A DNA stretch of 64,000 bases from Micromonospora sp. WMMD980 (GTDB lineage Bacteria > Actinomycetota > Actinomycetes > Mycobacteriales > Micromonosporaceae): contig NZ_JARUBE010000003.1 of NCBI RefSeq assembly GCF_029626035.1, positions 930,001 through 994,000 of the forward strand, in the 5' to 3' direction. The position numbers and the translations under genes are program-made. Under the pieces are notes generated by a model that searched no databases, was not told where the DNA came from, and saw only the letters and a list, made by a program, of their open reading frames with translations. Below are positions 9,913 through 17,998 of this stretch, one piece after another. The stretch's first letter is position 1, and each line of letters starts with the position of its first letter.

Positions 9913-10611
9913 ATGGGACAGCGCCGGGAGGCCGCCGTACTGGTCTTCGATGCCGATGACACGCTCTGGGAGAACAACGTCCTCTTCGAGCGGGTGATCG
10001 AGGACTTCCTCAGCTGGCTCGACCACCCGACCCTGGATCGGGCGCAGTTGCGCGCCGTGCTCGACGACGTGGAGCGGGCCAACGCCCGGGCGCACGGCTA
10101 CGGCAGCAAGATCTTCCTGCGCAGCCTCGCGGACTGCCTGGCGAAGCTGCGCGAGCGCCCGGCCACCGAGGCCGAGCGCGCCGAGATCACGCAGCTCGCG
10201 GCCGCGCTGGTCGGGCACCAGGTGGAGCTGATGCCGGGGGTGGCCGAGACACTGGACGACCTGGCCACCCGCCACGAGCTGCTGCTGCTCACCAAGGGCG
10301 AGCGCGAGGAGCAGCAGCGCAAGCTGGACGCCTGCGGACTGCTGCACCACTTCCGCGCGGCGCACATCGTGCCGGAGAAGGACGTCGACACCTACCGCCG
10401 GCTGGCTCGCGAGCACGCCTTCGACCCGGCCGGGGCGTGGATGATCGGCAACTCGCCGCGTTCGGACATCCTGCCCGCCCGGGCCGCGGGCCTGAACGCG
10501 GTGTTCATTCCGAACGAGAACACCTGGGTGTTGGAGCACGAGGAGCTGGACCCGTCCGACCCGGGGGTGATCCGGCTGGCCGCGTTCCCCGAGCTGGTCC
10601 GACACTTCTGA
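9913..10611 (+). CDS. HAD family hydrolase
   Basis: A 232-residue haloacid-dehalogenase-fold phosphohydrolase. Motif I is D13-A-D15-D16-T17 with the nucleophilic Asp at 13. LLLTKGE supplies the Thr/Lys region, and GNSPRSDILPARAAG supplies the acidic metal-binding motif IV. Length and cap layout (a helical cap after motif I) fit subfamily I phosphatases. The ATG is preceded by GGGAGGGG; a longer in-frame start at 9859 would add an untypical Arg/Gly-rich leader. The phosphorylated substrate is unknown. The next gene begins 22 bases downstream on the same strand and may be co-transcribed. Confidence 0.9.
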   Translation: MGQRREAAVLVFDADDTLWENNVLFERVIEDFLSWLDHPTLDRAQLRAVLDDVERANARAHGYGSKIFLRSLADCLAKLRERPATEAERAEITQLAAALVGHQVELMPGVAETLDDLATRHELLLLTKGEREEQQRKLDACGLLHHFRAAHIVPEKDVDTYRRLAREHAFDPAGAWMIGNSPRSDILPARAAGLNAVFIPNENTWVLEHEELDPSDPGVIRLAAFPELVRHF

Positions 10612-10633
10612 CAGGGCCGGTAACGTCCGGGAC

Positions 10634-11419
10634 GTGCCGCTGACGTTCCCTTCACACCTGGCGCCGGTGCTGCCGCTGAAGTGGTGGCGGCCGCACTGGT
10701 TCGACGGGGTGGCACTGGCCACCGGCGCGGTCGCGCCGGACGTCGGCTACCTGGTCACCGGTACCCACTTCGGCCTCGGGACGCGCACGCACACGCTCGG
10801 CGGGCTGCTCTGGTGGTGCCTGCCGGTGGCCCTGACGTACGCCTGGATCGTCCGCCGGGTGGTGGCCGGCATCGCCGCGCACCTGCCCGCGCCACGGCTG
10901 TTCGGCTGGCCGCAGTACGCCGCGTTGGCCGGGGTGCGCCATCCCTGGCAGGTCACCGTCTGCTCGGCGCTGATCGGCGCGTTCAGCCACGTCGCCTGGG
11001 ACCGGATCAGCCACTCCGAGCGCCTGCCGCGGCTGCTCGGCGTCGCCGACTTCCACGCCCAGACCGGGTGGTACTGGTGGCAGTTCGCGGACGTGGTCGC
11101 AAGCCTCGGCGGTGGGCTGCTGGTGGCCGCCGCGGCGGTCTACGCGGCCCGCCGCGGGAAGATCTTCGACGGCGACCCGCCACCGGTCCCGGCGACGAAC
11201 CCGCTCGTCTTCTGGCGGGTTACCCTGGCGGTCACGGCGCTGGGCGCGCTGCTGCTGCCCGGGTTGCCGGCGGCCTCCGTCGCCGCGCCGGCCGGGGTGC
11301 GCGTGCTGCATCTCGGTGCGCTGGCGCTGATCGCGGGCGCCGCGGCGGCCCGGTCCGCGCCGTCGGGGGAGGCTGGTCGCAGCCCGCGCCTCGAAGACGA
11401 ACAGCGCCCGATCGGCTGA
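10634..11419 (+). CDS. DUF4184 family membrane protein
   Basis: A 261-residue polytopic membrane protein. It begins with the DUF4184 signature PLTFPSHLAPVLPLKWW and continues with APDVGYL, an HTLGGLLWW segment, SHVAWDRISHS and about five hydrophobic helices. The conserved Asp and His residues (D in APD, HVAWD) are typical of the family and suggest metal binding, but no function is known. GTG is the first start in frame and lacks a strong ribosome site, so it may be translated by coupling to the HAD gene 22 bases upstream. Confidence 0.85.
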   Translation: MPLTFPSHLAPVLPLKWWRPHWFDGVALATGAVAPDVGYLVTGTHFGLGTRTHTLGGLLWWCLPVALTYAWIVRRVVAGIAAHLPAPRLFGWPQYAALAGVRHPWQVTVCSALIGAFSHVAWDRISHSERLPRLLGVADFHAQTGWYWWQFADVVASLGGGLLVAAAAVYAARRGKIFDGDPPPVPATNPLVFWRVTLAVTALGALLLPGLPAASVAAPAGVRVLHLGALALIAGAAAARSAPSGEAGRSPRLEDEQRPIG

Positions 11420-11789
11420 CCCTGTTACGTCGACATGCCGCTTTTCGGCATTGACATCAATCACAGCCCGTCGGCCCGTCCAGCGCTTGTCCCGCCCGGG
11501 CCGGCCTGCCTAACCTGAGCCGGCGTGCACGCCTCGTCGGGGTGAGGCGGGAGCGCACCGGAGTCCGGCGGTAGGAGCACCGTGGAGCTGAGTGCGGGCG
11601 AACCGGCTCGCCGTGTGGGCCCGGCGTGGGCGTCGTGCCGCGCCCGCCGTGTCCCGTGGCGCAGACCGATATCACGCCGGACGGCCGGGGTCAGGGCCGG
11701 GGAGTTGCGGACCCGGTCCTGACCCGTCCGGCCCGACGCCGGGCAGGATGCCTCTGGCGCGACAGGCGGTCACGGAGCGACACTGGGTC
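11420..11789. other. Intergenic region with no gene recognised
   Basis: About 370 bases between the DUF4184 gene and the lipoprotein gene. Possible reading frames here are Arg/Pro-rich and lack ribosome sites. A TTGACA hexamer at 11451-11456 could be a -35 box, but I see no convincing -10 box at the expected distance. Any promoter for the lipoprotein gene is therefore unplaced. Confidence 0.4.
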
Positions 11790-12476
11790 ATGACCCTTCG
11801 GCGCGTACCGCTGCTCGCCGGCCTGGTCGTGCTGCTCGCCGCGGCCTGCACGGCGGCCGACCCCGACGGCGCGACCCCGACGCCATCGGCGACCACCGCG
11901 CCGGTCACGACAGCCGCCCCGCCGGCGCCCGCCACCACGCCCGCGCCCGCCGACGCCGCGACGGTCGGGTCCTGGCGGCGGACCTGGGGCTGGGCCGTGC
12001 CCGACGCGCCGGCCCGGGTGACGCACCAGGTGCGGCCGCCGGTCGCCCCGGCCCCCGGCGAACCACTGCCCGTCCTGGTGGCGGTGCAGGTCGGCGACCA
12101 TCCGGAGGAGGGCTTCAGCCGGATCACCTTCGCCTTCCGCGGACCCACCCCGTCCTACCAGATCGGCTACGTGCCGCAGGTCGTCACGGAGGGGCGTGGC
12201 GCGCCTGTCGAGCTGCCGGGCACGGCCTACCTCTCGGTGCGGTTCTCCCCGGCGCAGGCGCACGACGCGCGCGGCGGCGGCACGGCCGACGTGCCGCCGG
12301 CGGCGATCGGCTACCCGACGCTGCTGGGCTGGGCGGCGGCCGGCGACTTCGAGGGGCACCTCAGCTTCGGGCTCGGCCTCCAGCCGCCGGACGGCGGCCG
12401 GGTGCCGGTGCGACTGGGCGAGTCCACCCGGCCGGACGGCGCCCACCTCGTCTCCGTCGACGTCCGGCGGGGCTGA
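11790..12476 (+). CDS. AMIN-like domain lipoprotein
   Basis: A 228-residue predicted lipoprotein. The signal peptide ends in the lipobox LAAAC at about residues 16-20, followed by a Thr/Pro/Ala-rich spacer to about residue 60. The rest matches the actinobacterial AMIN-like fold seen in many short lipoproteins: GFSRITFAFRG, YQIGYV, VELPGTAYLSVRFSPAQAHD and WAAAGDFEGHLSFGLGL. The ATG at 11790 is chosen because a lipoprotein signal begins there and GGAGC lies upstream; the reading frame is open further upstream but that part is low-complexity. It is probably attached to the outer face of the membrane. Partners are unknown. Confidence 0.8.
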   Translation: MTLRRVPLLAGLVVLLAAACTAADPDGATPTPSATTAPVTTAAPPAPATTPAPADAATVGSWRRTWGWAVPDAPARVTHQVRPPVAPAPGEPLPVLVAVQVGDHPEEGFSRITFAFRGPTPSYQIGYVPQVVTEGRGAPVELPGTAYLSVRFSPAQAHDARGGGTADVPPAAIGYPTLLGWAAAGDFEGHLSFGLGLQPPDGGRVPVRLGESTRPDGAHLVSVDVRRG

Positions 12477-12498
12477 CCGCCCGCCGGCCCGGGCTCGC

Positions 12499-12774
12499 TC
12501 AGTCGACCTCGCCCCGCACGATCGCCACCGCGACCCGGCAGAACTCGTCCATGTCCGGCTGGAAGCCGGCGGCGATGTCGGGGTGCAGCCCGGAGCGCGT
12601 CTCGTCGAGCAGCCGCCGGCACACGTCCTCGACCGGCTCGCCCGCGTAGGTGGCCCGGACCCGGTCGGCGGCCGCCTGCAGGGCCGAGGTCAGCTGATCC
12701 TCCAGCGGGCCGCGCAGCTTCCGCTGCACAGGGTCGAGCCCGCTCGGATCGAGCGTGACATGTGGCTCCGACAT
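12499..12774 (-). CDS. Small hypothetical protein
   Basis: A 91-residue acidic, soluble protein beginning MSEPHVTLDPSGLDPVQRKL, predicted mostly helical, with no transmembrane segment and no motif I recognise. The ATG has GGGAGC about eight bases upstream. It lies directly downstream of the RusA-like ORF on the same strand (47-base gap) and may share its transcript. Confidence 0.7.
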   Translation of the reverse strand: MSEPHVTLDPSGLDPVQRKLRGPLEDQLTSALQAAADRVRATYAGEPVEDVCRRLLDETRSGLHPDIAAGFQPDMDEFCRVAVAIVRGEVD

Positions 12775-12821
12775 CGGCGCTCCCTTCGTCGGCGTCCGCG
12801 GTACCCCACCGCGGGCGTCGG

Positions 12822-13253
12822 TCAAACCATCGTCGGCACGGCCGCGACCCGGACCAGGTACGAGAACTCCTCCGCCGGCTCCTCGGCGTACGACAACCGG
12901 CGGATCTGCCGGTCGTCGGTCCAGAGCGCGACGTCGACGAACACCCCGAGGTGGGCGAGGCCGATGGTGGACACCCGCTTCTTGTCCTGCAGCACCGCGC
13001 ACACGCCGCCGAGCAGGGTGCTGGCGTCGGAGGTGCGGTGCCCGGGCGGGCACCGCAGGGTCAGGTCCACCTCCACCGGCCCGGCGAGCGGGGTCCACCC
13101 GGTGCGCTGGGCCGCCGTGCAGGCAGCCTGGAGCAGCGTGCGGACCCTCGTCGCCTGGCGGTGGCCGGCGGCGAAGATGGACAGGGCCTCGGTCTTGACC
13201 GGGGGCAGGCCACTCACCTCGAAGGTCAGGGCGAGAGCGCGGGTGTCCTGCAC
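12822..13253 (-). CDS. Hypothetical protein with a RusA-like pattern
   Basis: A 143-residue protein starting at GTG with GGAGG seven bases upstream. It has a VEVDLTL beta-strand, then a segment rich in small residues (SDASTLLGGVCAVL), then an LGVFVDVALWTDDRQIRRLSY strand with a conserved Asp pair. The order strand, Asp helix, then 'DD-x-Q-I' resembles the RusA Holliday-junction resolvase fold, where the acidic residues bind metal. The first Asp sits in SDAS rather than the usual D-x-x-N, so activity is doubtful. It could equally be a family without a known function. Confidence 0.5.
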   Translation of the reverse strand: MQDTRALALTFEVSGLPPVKTEALSIFAAGHRQATRVRTLLQAACTAAQRTGWTPLAGPVEVDLTLRCPPGHRTSDASTLLGGVCAVLQDKKRVSTIGLAHLGVFVDVALWTDDRQIRRLSYAEEPAEEFSYLVRVAAVPTMV

Positions 13254-13468
13254 GACGGCACCTCCTCGGGGGAATCCTGCCCAACCGGTACGCACGCGGG
13301 CGGCGGTTCCCGGGAGAACCAACCGATCGAGCGGGCTGTGGGGGACAGCCGGCGGCGGGTCGACGGCGGTGGCGACGCGCGGGCCACGGAGCTAGGGAAA
13401 CGCTAGTCGAGCCGGCTGACGCTGGGTAGTCTCCCCGCTCACCTGCTGAGACGGCACCCGCTCCCGGG

Positions 13469-14047
13469 TCAGCGGCGGGCGCGCTTGAGTTCGTGGAACG
13501 TGTCCAGCCGCATCAGCGGCAGCATCGAGTCCCAGATCGTCAGCGCGTCGTCGGTGCCCGGGACCTCGGTGAGGATCGGGCCGTGGATGCCCCGGGCGGC
13601 GCCGGGCACCATCAGCACCGGCGAGCCGACGTCCGGTCCGGCCGACCCGTACGCCAGGGAGTGCGACTCGCGAACCGCCGCGTCCCAGCGTTCGTCGTCG
13701 AGCGCCGCCGCCGCGTCGGTCAACCCGGTCGCCTCGACCGCCGCCGCGACCACCTTCTCGCCGAGCGGGTCGCCGGCGTCGTGGCTACGCGTGCCCACCT
13801 CGGTGTAGAGGCGACCCGCGTCGTCGTGCCGGCCCTGAGCGCGCAGCGCCTCCACCAGGCGCAGCACCCGGCCGGAGGCCGCCATCGCCGCGGCGAACTC
13901 GGGCGGCACCTGCCCGTCGTTGAGGATGGCCAGGCTGAACGCCCGCCACTCGACGCTCAGTCCGCGCGCGTCGGCGACGGTGACGAGCCAGCGGGAGGTC
14001 CGCCAGGTCCAGGGGCAGGCCGGGTCGAAGAAGAAGGTGGCGTCCAT
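13469..14047 (-). CDS. DsbA-fold / mycothiol-dependent nitroreductase-like protein
   Basis: A 192-residue thioredoxin-fold protein of the DsbA family. Residues 5-20 read FFFDPACPWTWRTSRW, close to the Rv2466c group that uses mycothiol. Family members often have C-P-W-C; here the resolving position is Thr (C11-P-W-T14), so a monothiol mechanism is likely. The cis-Pro region GSPVLMVPG is present near residue 145. There is no signal peptide, so it should be cytosolic. The start ATG has only a weak GGTGGG ribosome site. It stands alone in its transcript. Confidence 0.85.
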   Translation of the reverse strand: MDATFFFDPACPWTWRTSRWLVTVADARGLSVEWRAFSLAILNDGQVPPEFAAAMAASGRVLRLVEALRAQGRHDDAGRLYTEVGTRSHDAGDPLGEKVVAAAVEATGLTDAAAALDDERWDAAVRESHSLAYGSAGPDVGSPVLMVPGAARGIHGPILTEVPGTDDALTIWDSMLPLMRLDTFHELKRARR

Positions 14048-14250
14048 CCCACCAATCTACGGGCGGGCACGGCCGGCCGCAGCGCGGCGGCGACCGTCGC
14101 GTGACCGTGATGTTTCGCTTCGTCGTAGGTCGGGCACGTTCGACCGCACGAAACGCCCGGGGCGTCGGACGCACGGGCCGGTGCCTCGACCGTCTCGCCG
14201 TGCGCCGGGGCACGGGTGACCTCTTCGGTTTCGCCGAAGAGTGGGGCAGG

Positions 14251-14493
14251 GTGAGGACGACAGTCCCCGACCCGGCCGCACGACGGCCGGCCGGACGCAT
14301 GGCGGCGGCGGCCGCCGCGCACGCGCTGGTGGCCCCGCTGGCCGCCTGCAGGTCCGGCGGCGACGGCGGCCCGCCGACGATCAACCTGTACGACCCGCCC
14401 GAGCAGAACCTGCAGAAGGTGGTCGACGACTGCAACGCGCAGGCCCAGGGGCGCTACCGGATCTCCTACCGGGTGCTGCCGCGGCAGGCCGAC
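14251..14493 (+). pseudogene. 5' fragment of an ABC solute-binding lipoprotein gene
   Basis: About 81 codons of a sugar-type extracellular solute-binding protein. A GTG start and basic n-region are followed by a hydrophobic stretch and the lipobox PLAAC, then PPTINLYDPPEQNLQKVVDD and RYRISYRVLPRQAD, which is the usual N-terminus of trehalose/maltose-type binding lipoproteins. Homology stops abruptly at about 14493, where the sequence switches frame and identity into a ribonucleotide-reductase gene. The remaining 300 or more residues of the binding protein are absent and no permease genes follow. It should be read as a truncated remnant. Confidence 0.65.
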
Positions 14494-15181
14494 GGTCGCC
14501 CTCCGCAAGGAGCAGCGCCAGATGAAGGCCCGGGTCCGTGAGGCCGCCCGGCAGTACGCCTTCGAGCTGCGCATCCCCGAGCCGGTGAAGACGACGACCG
14601 GCGCGCCGACCGGCACGATCGCCAAGCTGCCCGGCACGACCGAGGGCATCCACCCGAGCTACGCCCGGTTCTTCATCCGCCGAGTCCGTTTCAGCATGAC
14701 GGACGCCGACCAGCGGGCGAAGGCGGAGGAGTTCCGCGAGCAGGGCTTCACCGTGGAGACCTGCCAGTACGACGCCTCCGGCAACACGGTGGTCGTCGAG
14801 TTCCCGACCAAGGACAACCTCCTCGAAGAGGTGGAAGACCTGGGCTACGACAAGTACGACGCGGCCGACCTGGTCAAGAGCGCCGACGAGATCAGCCTCG
14901 ACGACATGCTGGCCTTCCAGGCGATGTACCAGGCGGACTACGCCGACAACGCCGTCAGCTTCACCGCCAACGTGAAGCCCGGCCTGGACGTGGACGAGGT
15001 CGCCGCCACGATCCGCAAGTGGCTGCCCTGCCTGAAGGGCACGACCATCATGGTCGACGGCACGAGGCCGCAGGCCCCGTACGAGCGGATCAGCGAAGGC
15101 CAGTACCGCATGGCCAAGGCGTCGCTCGTGGCCGATGGGATCGACGAGGAGTGCGCCACCGGGGCGTGCCCGGTCAGGTAG
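14489..15181 (+). pseudogene. nrdJ: 3' fragment of adenosylcobalamin-dependent ribonucleoside-triphosphate reductase
   Basis: About 230 codons from the C-terminal third of a monomeric class II (B12-dependent) ribonucleoside-triphosphate reductase. Recognisable pieces are PTVALRKEQRQMKARVREAA, APTGTIAKLPGTTEGIHPSY, RRVRFS, DNAVSFT, TTIMVDGTRPQAPYE and the C-terminal redox pair C-x4-C in ECATGACPVR. The full enzyme is about 700 residues; the N-terminal two thirds, with the B12 site and the radical cysteine, are missing. It begins exactly where the solute-binding-protein fragment ends, in a different frame, so it is not an in-frame fusion. A strong terminator follows. An internal ATG at 14522 could make a 219-residue peptide, but that would be inactive. 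Confidence 0.8.
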
Positions 15182-15192
15182 TACCCGCAACG

Positions 15193-15229
15193 AAGAGGGC
15201 CCCTCAGCATCGCGCTGAGGGGCCCTCTT
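15193..15229 (+). terminator. Strong hairpin terminator after the nrdJ fragment
   Basis: A perfect 16-base-pair stem (arms 15193-15208 and 15214-15229) with a 5-base loop, followed by TCTTC-like pyrimidines. It lies between convergent genes and probably ends transcription from both sides. Confidence 0.85.
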
Positions 15230-15239
15230 CTGCGTTGTG

Positions 15240-15428
15240 TCAGCTCTGCTTGGCGAACCCGACGAACGCCCGCCAGGTCGCCGGCTCGAAGGCCAGCACC
15301 GGGCCAGTCGGGTCCTTGCTGTCGCGCACGGCGACCACGCCGGGCAGGTTGTCCGCGACCTCGACGCAGTCGCCGCCGCCGGAGCCGCTGCGGGTGGACT
15401 TGCGGAACTTGGCACCGATCAGGTCCAT
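15240..15428 (-). CDS. DUF397 domain protein
   Basis: A 62-residue DUF397 protein: the FRKSTRSGSGGGDCVEVA start, VAVRDSKDPTGPVLAF and a terminal WRAFVGF are all present. Its ATG overlaps the 3' end of the XRE-DUF5753 gene by 10 bases, so the two are translationally coupled. In actinomycetes such pairs act together, with the DUF397 partner often behaving like an antitoxin-like or activator partner of the regulator. The biochemical role is unresolved. Confidence 0.9.
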   Translation of the reverse strand: MDLIGAKFRKSTRSGSGGGDCVEVADNLPGVVAVRDSKDPTGPVLAFEPATWRAFVGFAKQS

Positions 15429-16222
15429 GACTTCACAACTTCCTTCATCAGCTCGGTCGACTGCCTGCGGGATAGGGCCTCGTTGCGAACCGTCTCCCAC
15501 CTTGACAGCAGGGTAGCCAGAGCCTCGTCCTTATCGACGACGACCCCGCCCAGTTGGTTCTCCAGATTACCTACCCAACCGCCATCTGCGCCGCGCGCCA
15601 GGATGAACGGGCCCGTCAGCCCGACGTGCATCCCGATGTCCGCCGGCACGATGTGCACGCTGAGGGTCGGCCGCTCGGCCAGCCCGATCAGGTGGTGGAT
15701 CTGCTCGGCCATCACGCCCTGGAAGCTCTCGTCGACCCGGCGGAGCACGATCTCGTCGAGCACCACCACGAACTGCGGCGGCTCCTCCCTGTCTAGGATC
15801 GACTGCCGATCCATCCGGGCGGAGAGCCGCTTCTCCACCTGGGCGTCGGTGAGCTTGTCGTCGCAGCGGATCACCGCGCGGGCGTACGCCTCGGTCTGGA
15901 GCAGGCCCGGGATCAGCGTCGGCTGGTAGCACCTGAGCTGGTCCGCTGCCCGCTCAGCGTCGAGCCACGGCCGGAACCACGAGGGCTGCCCCGCCAGCTC
16001 GGCCAGGTTGAGCAGGCTCTCGAACAGGCCGCCGGTTTCCAGCACCTCGTCAGCCCGCTTCACGTAGGGCAGATCCAGCGGGCGAGTGCCCGTCTCCACC
16101 GAGGACACCAGCGACCCGGAGTAGGCGGCACGCCGGCCGAATTCCTCCTGGTTGAGGCCCGCCGCTATTCGCATCCTGCGGAGCTGCGCCCGGATGAGAT
16201 CCGCACCGCGCTCACCTTCCAT
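15419..16222 (-). CDS. XRE-family regulator with DUF5753 domain
   Basis: A 267-residue regulator. The helix-turn-helix lies at about residues 10-62 (LRRMRIAAGLNQEEFGRRAAYSGSLVSSVE) and the DUF5753 domain follows (YQPTLIPGLLQTEAYARAVI, LHIVP-like strand SVHIVPADIGMHVG, LARGADGGWVGNLE). It overlaps the DUF397 gene downstream. This is the standard two-gene WhiJ-like arrangement, which modulates development or antibiotic production in Streptomyces. The ATG at 16222 is used; a short tandem repeat 11-39 bases upstream may be its operator. Confidence 0.92.
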   Translation of the reverse strand: MEGERGADLIRAQLRRMRIAAGLNQEEFGRRAAYSGSLVSSVETGTRPLDLPYVKRADEVLETGGLFESLLNLAELAGQPSWFRPWLDAERAADQLRCYQPTLIPGLLQTEAYARAVIRCDDKLTDAQVEKRLSARMDRQSILDREEPPQFVVVLDEIVLRRVDESFQGVMAEQIHHLIGLAERPTLSVHIVPADIGMHVGLTGPFILARGADGGWVGNLENQLGGVVVDKDEALATLLSRWETVRNEALSRRQSTELMKEVVKSWT

Positions 16223-16232
16223 GCCCCCTCCA

Positions 16233-16261
16233 GGGATTCGCCAAGATCGCCAAATGATCGC
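16233..16261. promoter_or_regulatory. Possible operator: three GAT(T)CGCCA repeats
   Basis: GATTCGCCA (16233-16241), GATCGCCA (16243-16250) and GATCGCCA (16254-16261) lie in tandem just upstream of the XRE-DUF5753 gene at 10-11-base spacing, one helical turn apart. This fits an autoregulatory site, but there is no direct evidence. Confidence 0.35.
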
Positions 16262-16510
16262 CAGGCCCGCCGCCAGGACGCCAGGATGCCGACGTGACCA
16301 GGCTGCATGCCTTCCGACAGTAGCGATGTCCTCACCAGACTGTCATCTATGCGGGCCGGCTCTGGTGGAGGGGTGTCGGGGCCGGTCCCGCTGGGGCCCC
16401 CTCTACTTCCCCCGTGGTGGAGGGGCCCCGCCCGAGGATTCGAGGTCCGGGTCGTGGAGGGGGGAATGCGGTTCGCGGCCTGGGCTCCGTGCAGCAGGCA
16501 GGAGGGGCAC

Positions 16511-16951
16511 GTGGTGAACGACGACGACGCCGACCTCACCCGGCCAAGGCACCGGCCGTGCAGGTCGAAGCGCTTCCCCGGTGGGCGGAAGTGCGCGTGC
16601 CCCTCCTGCCGCACCGCGCGCAAGAAGAAGCGGGCACCCGTCGAGCGACAGCCACCGGCCCTTCGGAGCGAGCCGGCGGCCGACCGCCATCTGCCGCTTT
16701 ACGACCCGACTTGGAATGCCCCCACCGAGATCAACTGGACGCTGGCCGCCGAGCTGGTGACACGAAGGCAGGAGATAACGCATGAGCCCCCTCAGCACTC
16801 AGGCAACCCCACCCTTCGCCGGCCCGAAGCCCAGCCTGCCCCGGGAGTACGGCGAGCAGATGCCCCATACCCCGCTGCGCCCTATGTGGTTCTGCCGGGC
16901 GGACGGCCGGCAGTGGCCCTGCGCAGAAGCGCGGCTGCGGCTGAGGGCTGA
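16511..16951 (+). CDS. Hypothetical protein with a Cys-x2-Cys pattern
   Basis: Starts at GTG with GGAGG five bases upstream. Residues about 15-35 hold three cysteines (PCRSKRFPGGRKCACPSCRT) followed by a Lys/Arg run, like a small zinc-binding or nucleic-acid-binding element. Then comes LYDPTWNAPTEINWTLAAELVTRR, a motif found in small proteins beside XRE/DUF397 genes. The last 57 codons overlap the next gene in another frame and become Pro/Ala/Arg-rich, so the natural stop may have been lost and the true protein may be about 90 residues. Function unknown. Confidence 0.55.
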   Translation: MVNDDDADLTRPRHRPCRSKRFPGGRKCACPSCRTARKKKRAPVERQPPALRSEPAADRHLPLYDPTWNAPTEINWTLAAELVTRRQEITHEPPQHSGNPTLRRPEAQPAPGVRRADAPYPAAPYVVLPGGRPAVALRRSAAAAEG

Positions 16952-17138
16952 GTTCGCGGACAACCTGCCCGGCCTGGCGATCTACCTCGCAGGCATGCAG
17001 TACGAGGCGACCCGCGACCTCTATCACCTGAACCCGCACGACGGGCCAAGCCCGCGCGAGCTGTTCGATCGCTTCGTGGCGTGGGGCCCGTTCCGCAAGC
17101 CTGCCGTCGCACCCCGGGAGGGATTCGGCAGCTCATAG
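16782..17138 (+). CDS. Hypothetical protein of an XRE/DUF397-linked family
   Basis: A 118-residue soluble protein with RPMWFCRADGRQWPCAEARL, LAIYLAGMQYEATRDLYHL and a C-terminal RFVAWGPFRKP. The ATG has GGAGATAAC upstream, so the start is good. Small proteins of this type recur in actinomycetes next to XRE-DUF5753/DUF397 genes. No catalytic motif is visible and I do not assign a function. It overlaps the preceding ORF and precedes the DUF397-like gene. Confidence 0.7.
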   Translation: MSPLSTQATPPFAGPKPSLPREYGEQMPHTPLRPMWFCRADGRQWPCAEARLRLRAEFADNLPGLAIYLAGMQYEATRDLYHLNPHDGPSPRELFDRFVAWGPFRKPAVAPREGFGSS

Positions 17139-17247
17139 ATTCCCGCTGGTCGTTGCCTTGGCCAAGCACCGACTGGCGGGCGCACAGGGCACAACCGGCG
17201 CGGGGACCGCATCCCCGCAAGCAGCGCACCTGAAGGGAGACTGTCTC

Positions 17248-17493
17248 ATGACCCCCGAGAACCAGGTCGATCTGTACGCGGTCGACGCCTCCGGCGTGAA
17301 CCTCCGCAAGCTCTGCGGCCGTGGCATCACGAACACGATGGAGAGCTGCGTCGCCGCCGCCATCCTGCCGGGCAACCCGGACGCCGTCATCATCGGCGAC
17401 TCGAAGCTCGGTGCCGACTCGCCCACCCTGCGCTTCGAGCGCAAGGAGCTGGACAACTTCTTCGCGGCGTACCAGGCCGGCGAGATCATCTGA
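17248..17493 (+). CDS. Divergent DUF397-like small protein
   Basis: An 81-residue protein with AAGGGAGA seven bases before its ATG. The second half, CVAAAILPGNPDAVIIGDSK and then LRFERKELDNFFAAYQAGEI, follows the DUF397 layout (CVEVA, VAVRDSK, aromatic-Phe helix, GEF end) although the usual WRKSSYS start is absent. It therefore looks like a diverged DUF397 member. It sits between two small unknown genes and the JmjC gene on the + strand. It may regulate the cassette, or it may be a substrate of the oxygenase; nothing in the sequence decides this. Confidence 0.65.
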   Translation: MTPENQVDLYAVDASGVNLRKLCGRGITNTMESCVAAAILPGNPDAVIIGDSKLGADSPTLRFERKELDNFFAAYQAGEII

Positions 17494-17549
17494 TCGCACC
17501 GAGGGCTGGCCGTGCTCGTCGTGCGGCCAGCCCGCCTTCAGGGGGAATA

Positions 17550-17977
17550 ATGGCTCCGGTGACGCATCACTGGCATGGGTGCGGGCCCTGGCAAGGCGGC
17601 CATGAGGTCTTCGAGATGAAGAACGACTATCTCCGCAGGCCCCGCGAGGACTGGGACAAGACAACGGTGCCAGCGATGGAGACAGGCCACTACCTGCTGC
17701 GCCGCTCGCAGACCAGCCGTGAGCGGACCTGGACACGCGTTGAGGACGCCCTCGACTGGCTCTCGGCGATGAGCGACCGGCACCCGCACGACCCGGCGCT
17801 GAACTACCTCGACACGGCTAGCGGCTGGAGCACACCCGCGATGGCCTGCTCGCGGGAGCTGACACCGTGTGGCACTACACCACCAGCCTCAGCGCCAACC
17901 GCGTCGTCGTGTTCGCCGTGATCTGCTGCCCGCACCGACACCACACGCGGACGCCATGCCCCCTCCCGCCGAACTAA
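17550..17977 (+). pseudogene. Frameshifted gene of unknown function
   Basis: The reading frame from ATG 17550 (AGGGGGAATA upstream) encodes HHWHGCGPWQGGHEVF, a helical RPREDWDKT segment and DALDWLSAMSDRHPHD. It stays sensible to LNYLDTA at about 17819. From 17822 a different frame carries RLEHTRDGLLAGADTVWHYT and SANRVVVFAVICCPHRHH to a stop at 17977, while the first frame turns into low-complexity Ser/Pro/Thr. Removing two bases at 17819-17820 would join the halves as one protein of about 140 residues. It is either a real frameshift or a sequencing error. No known family is recognised. Confidence 0.6.
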
Positions 17978-17998
17978 CCTTCGAGACTGGGAGAGCCC

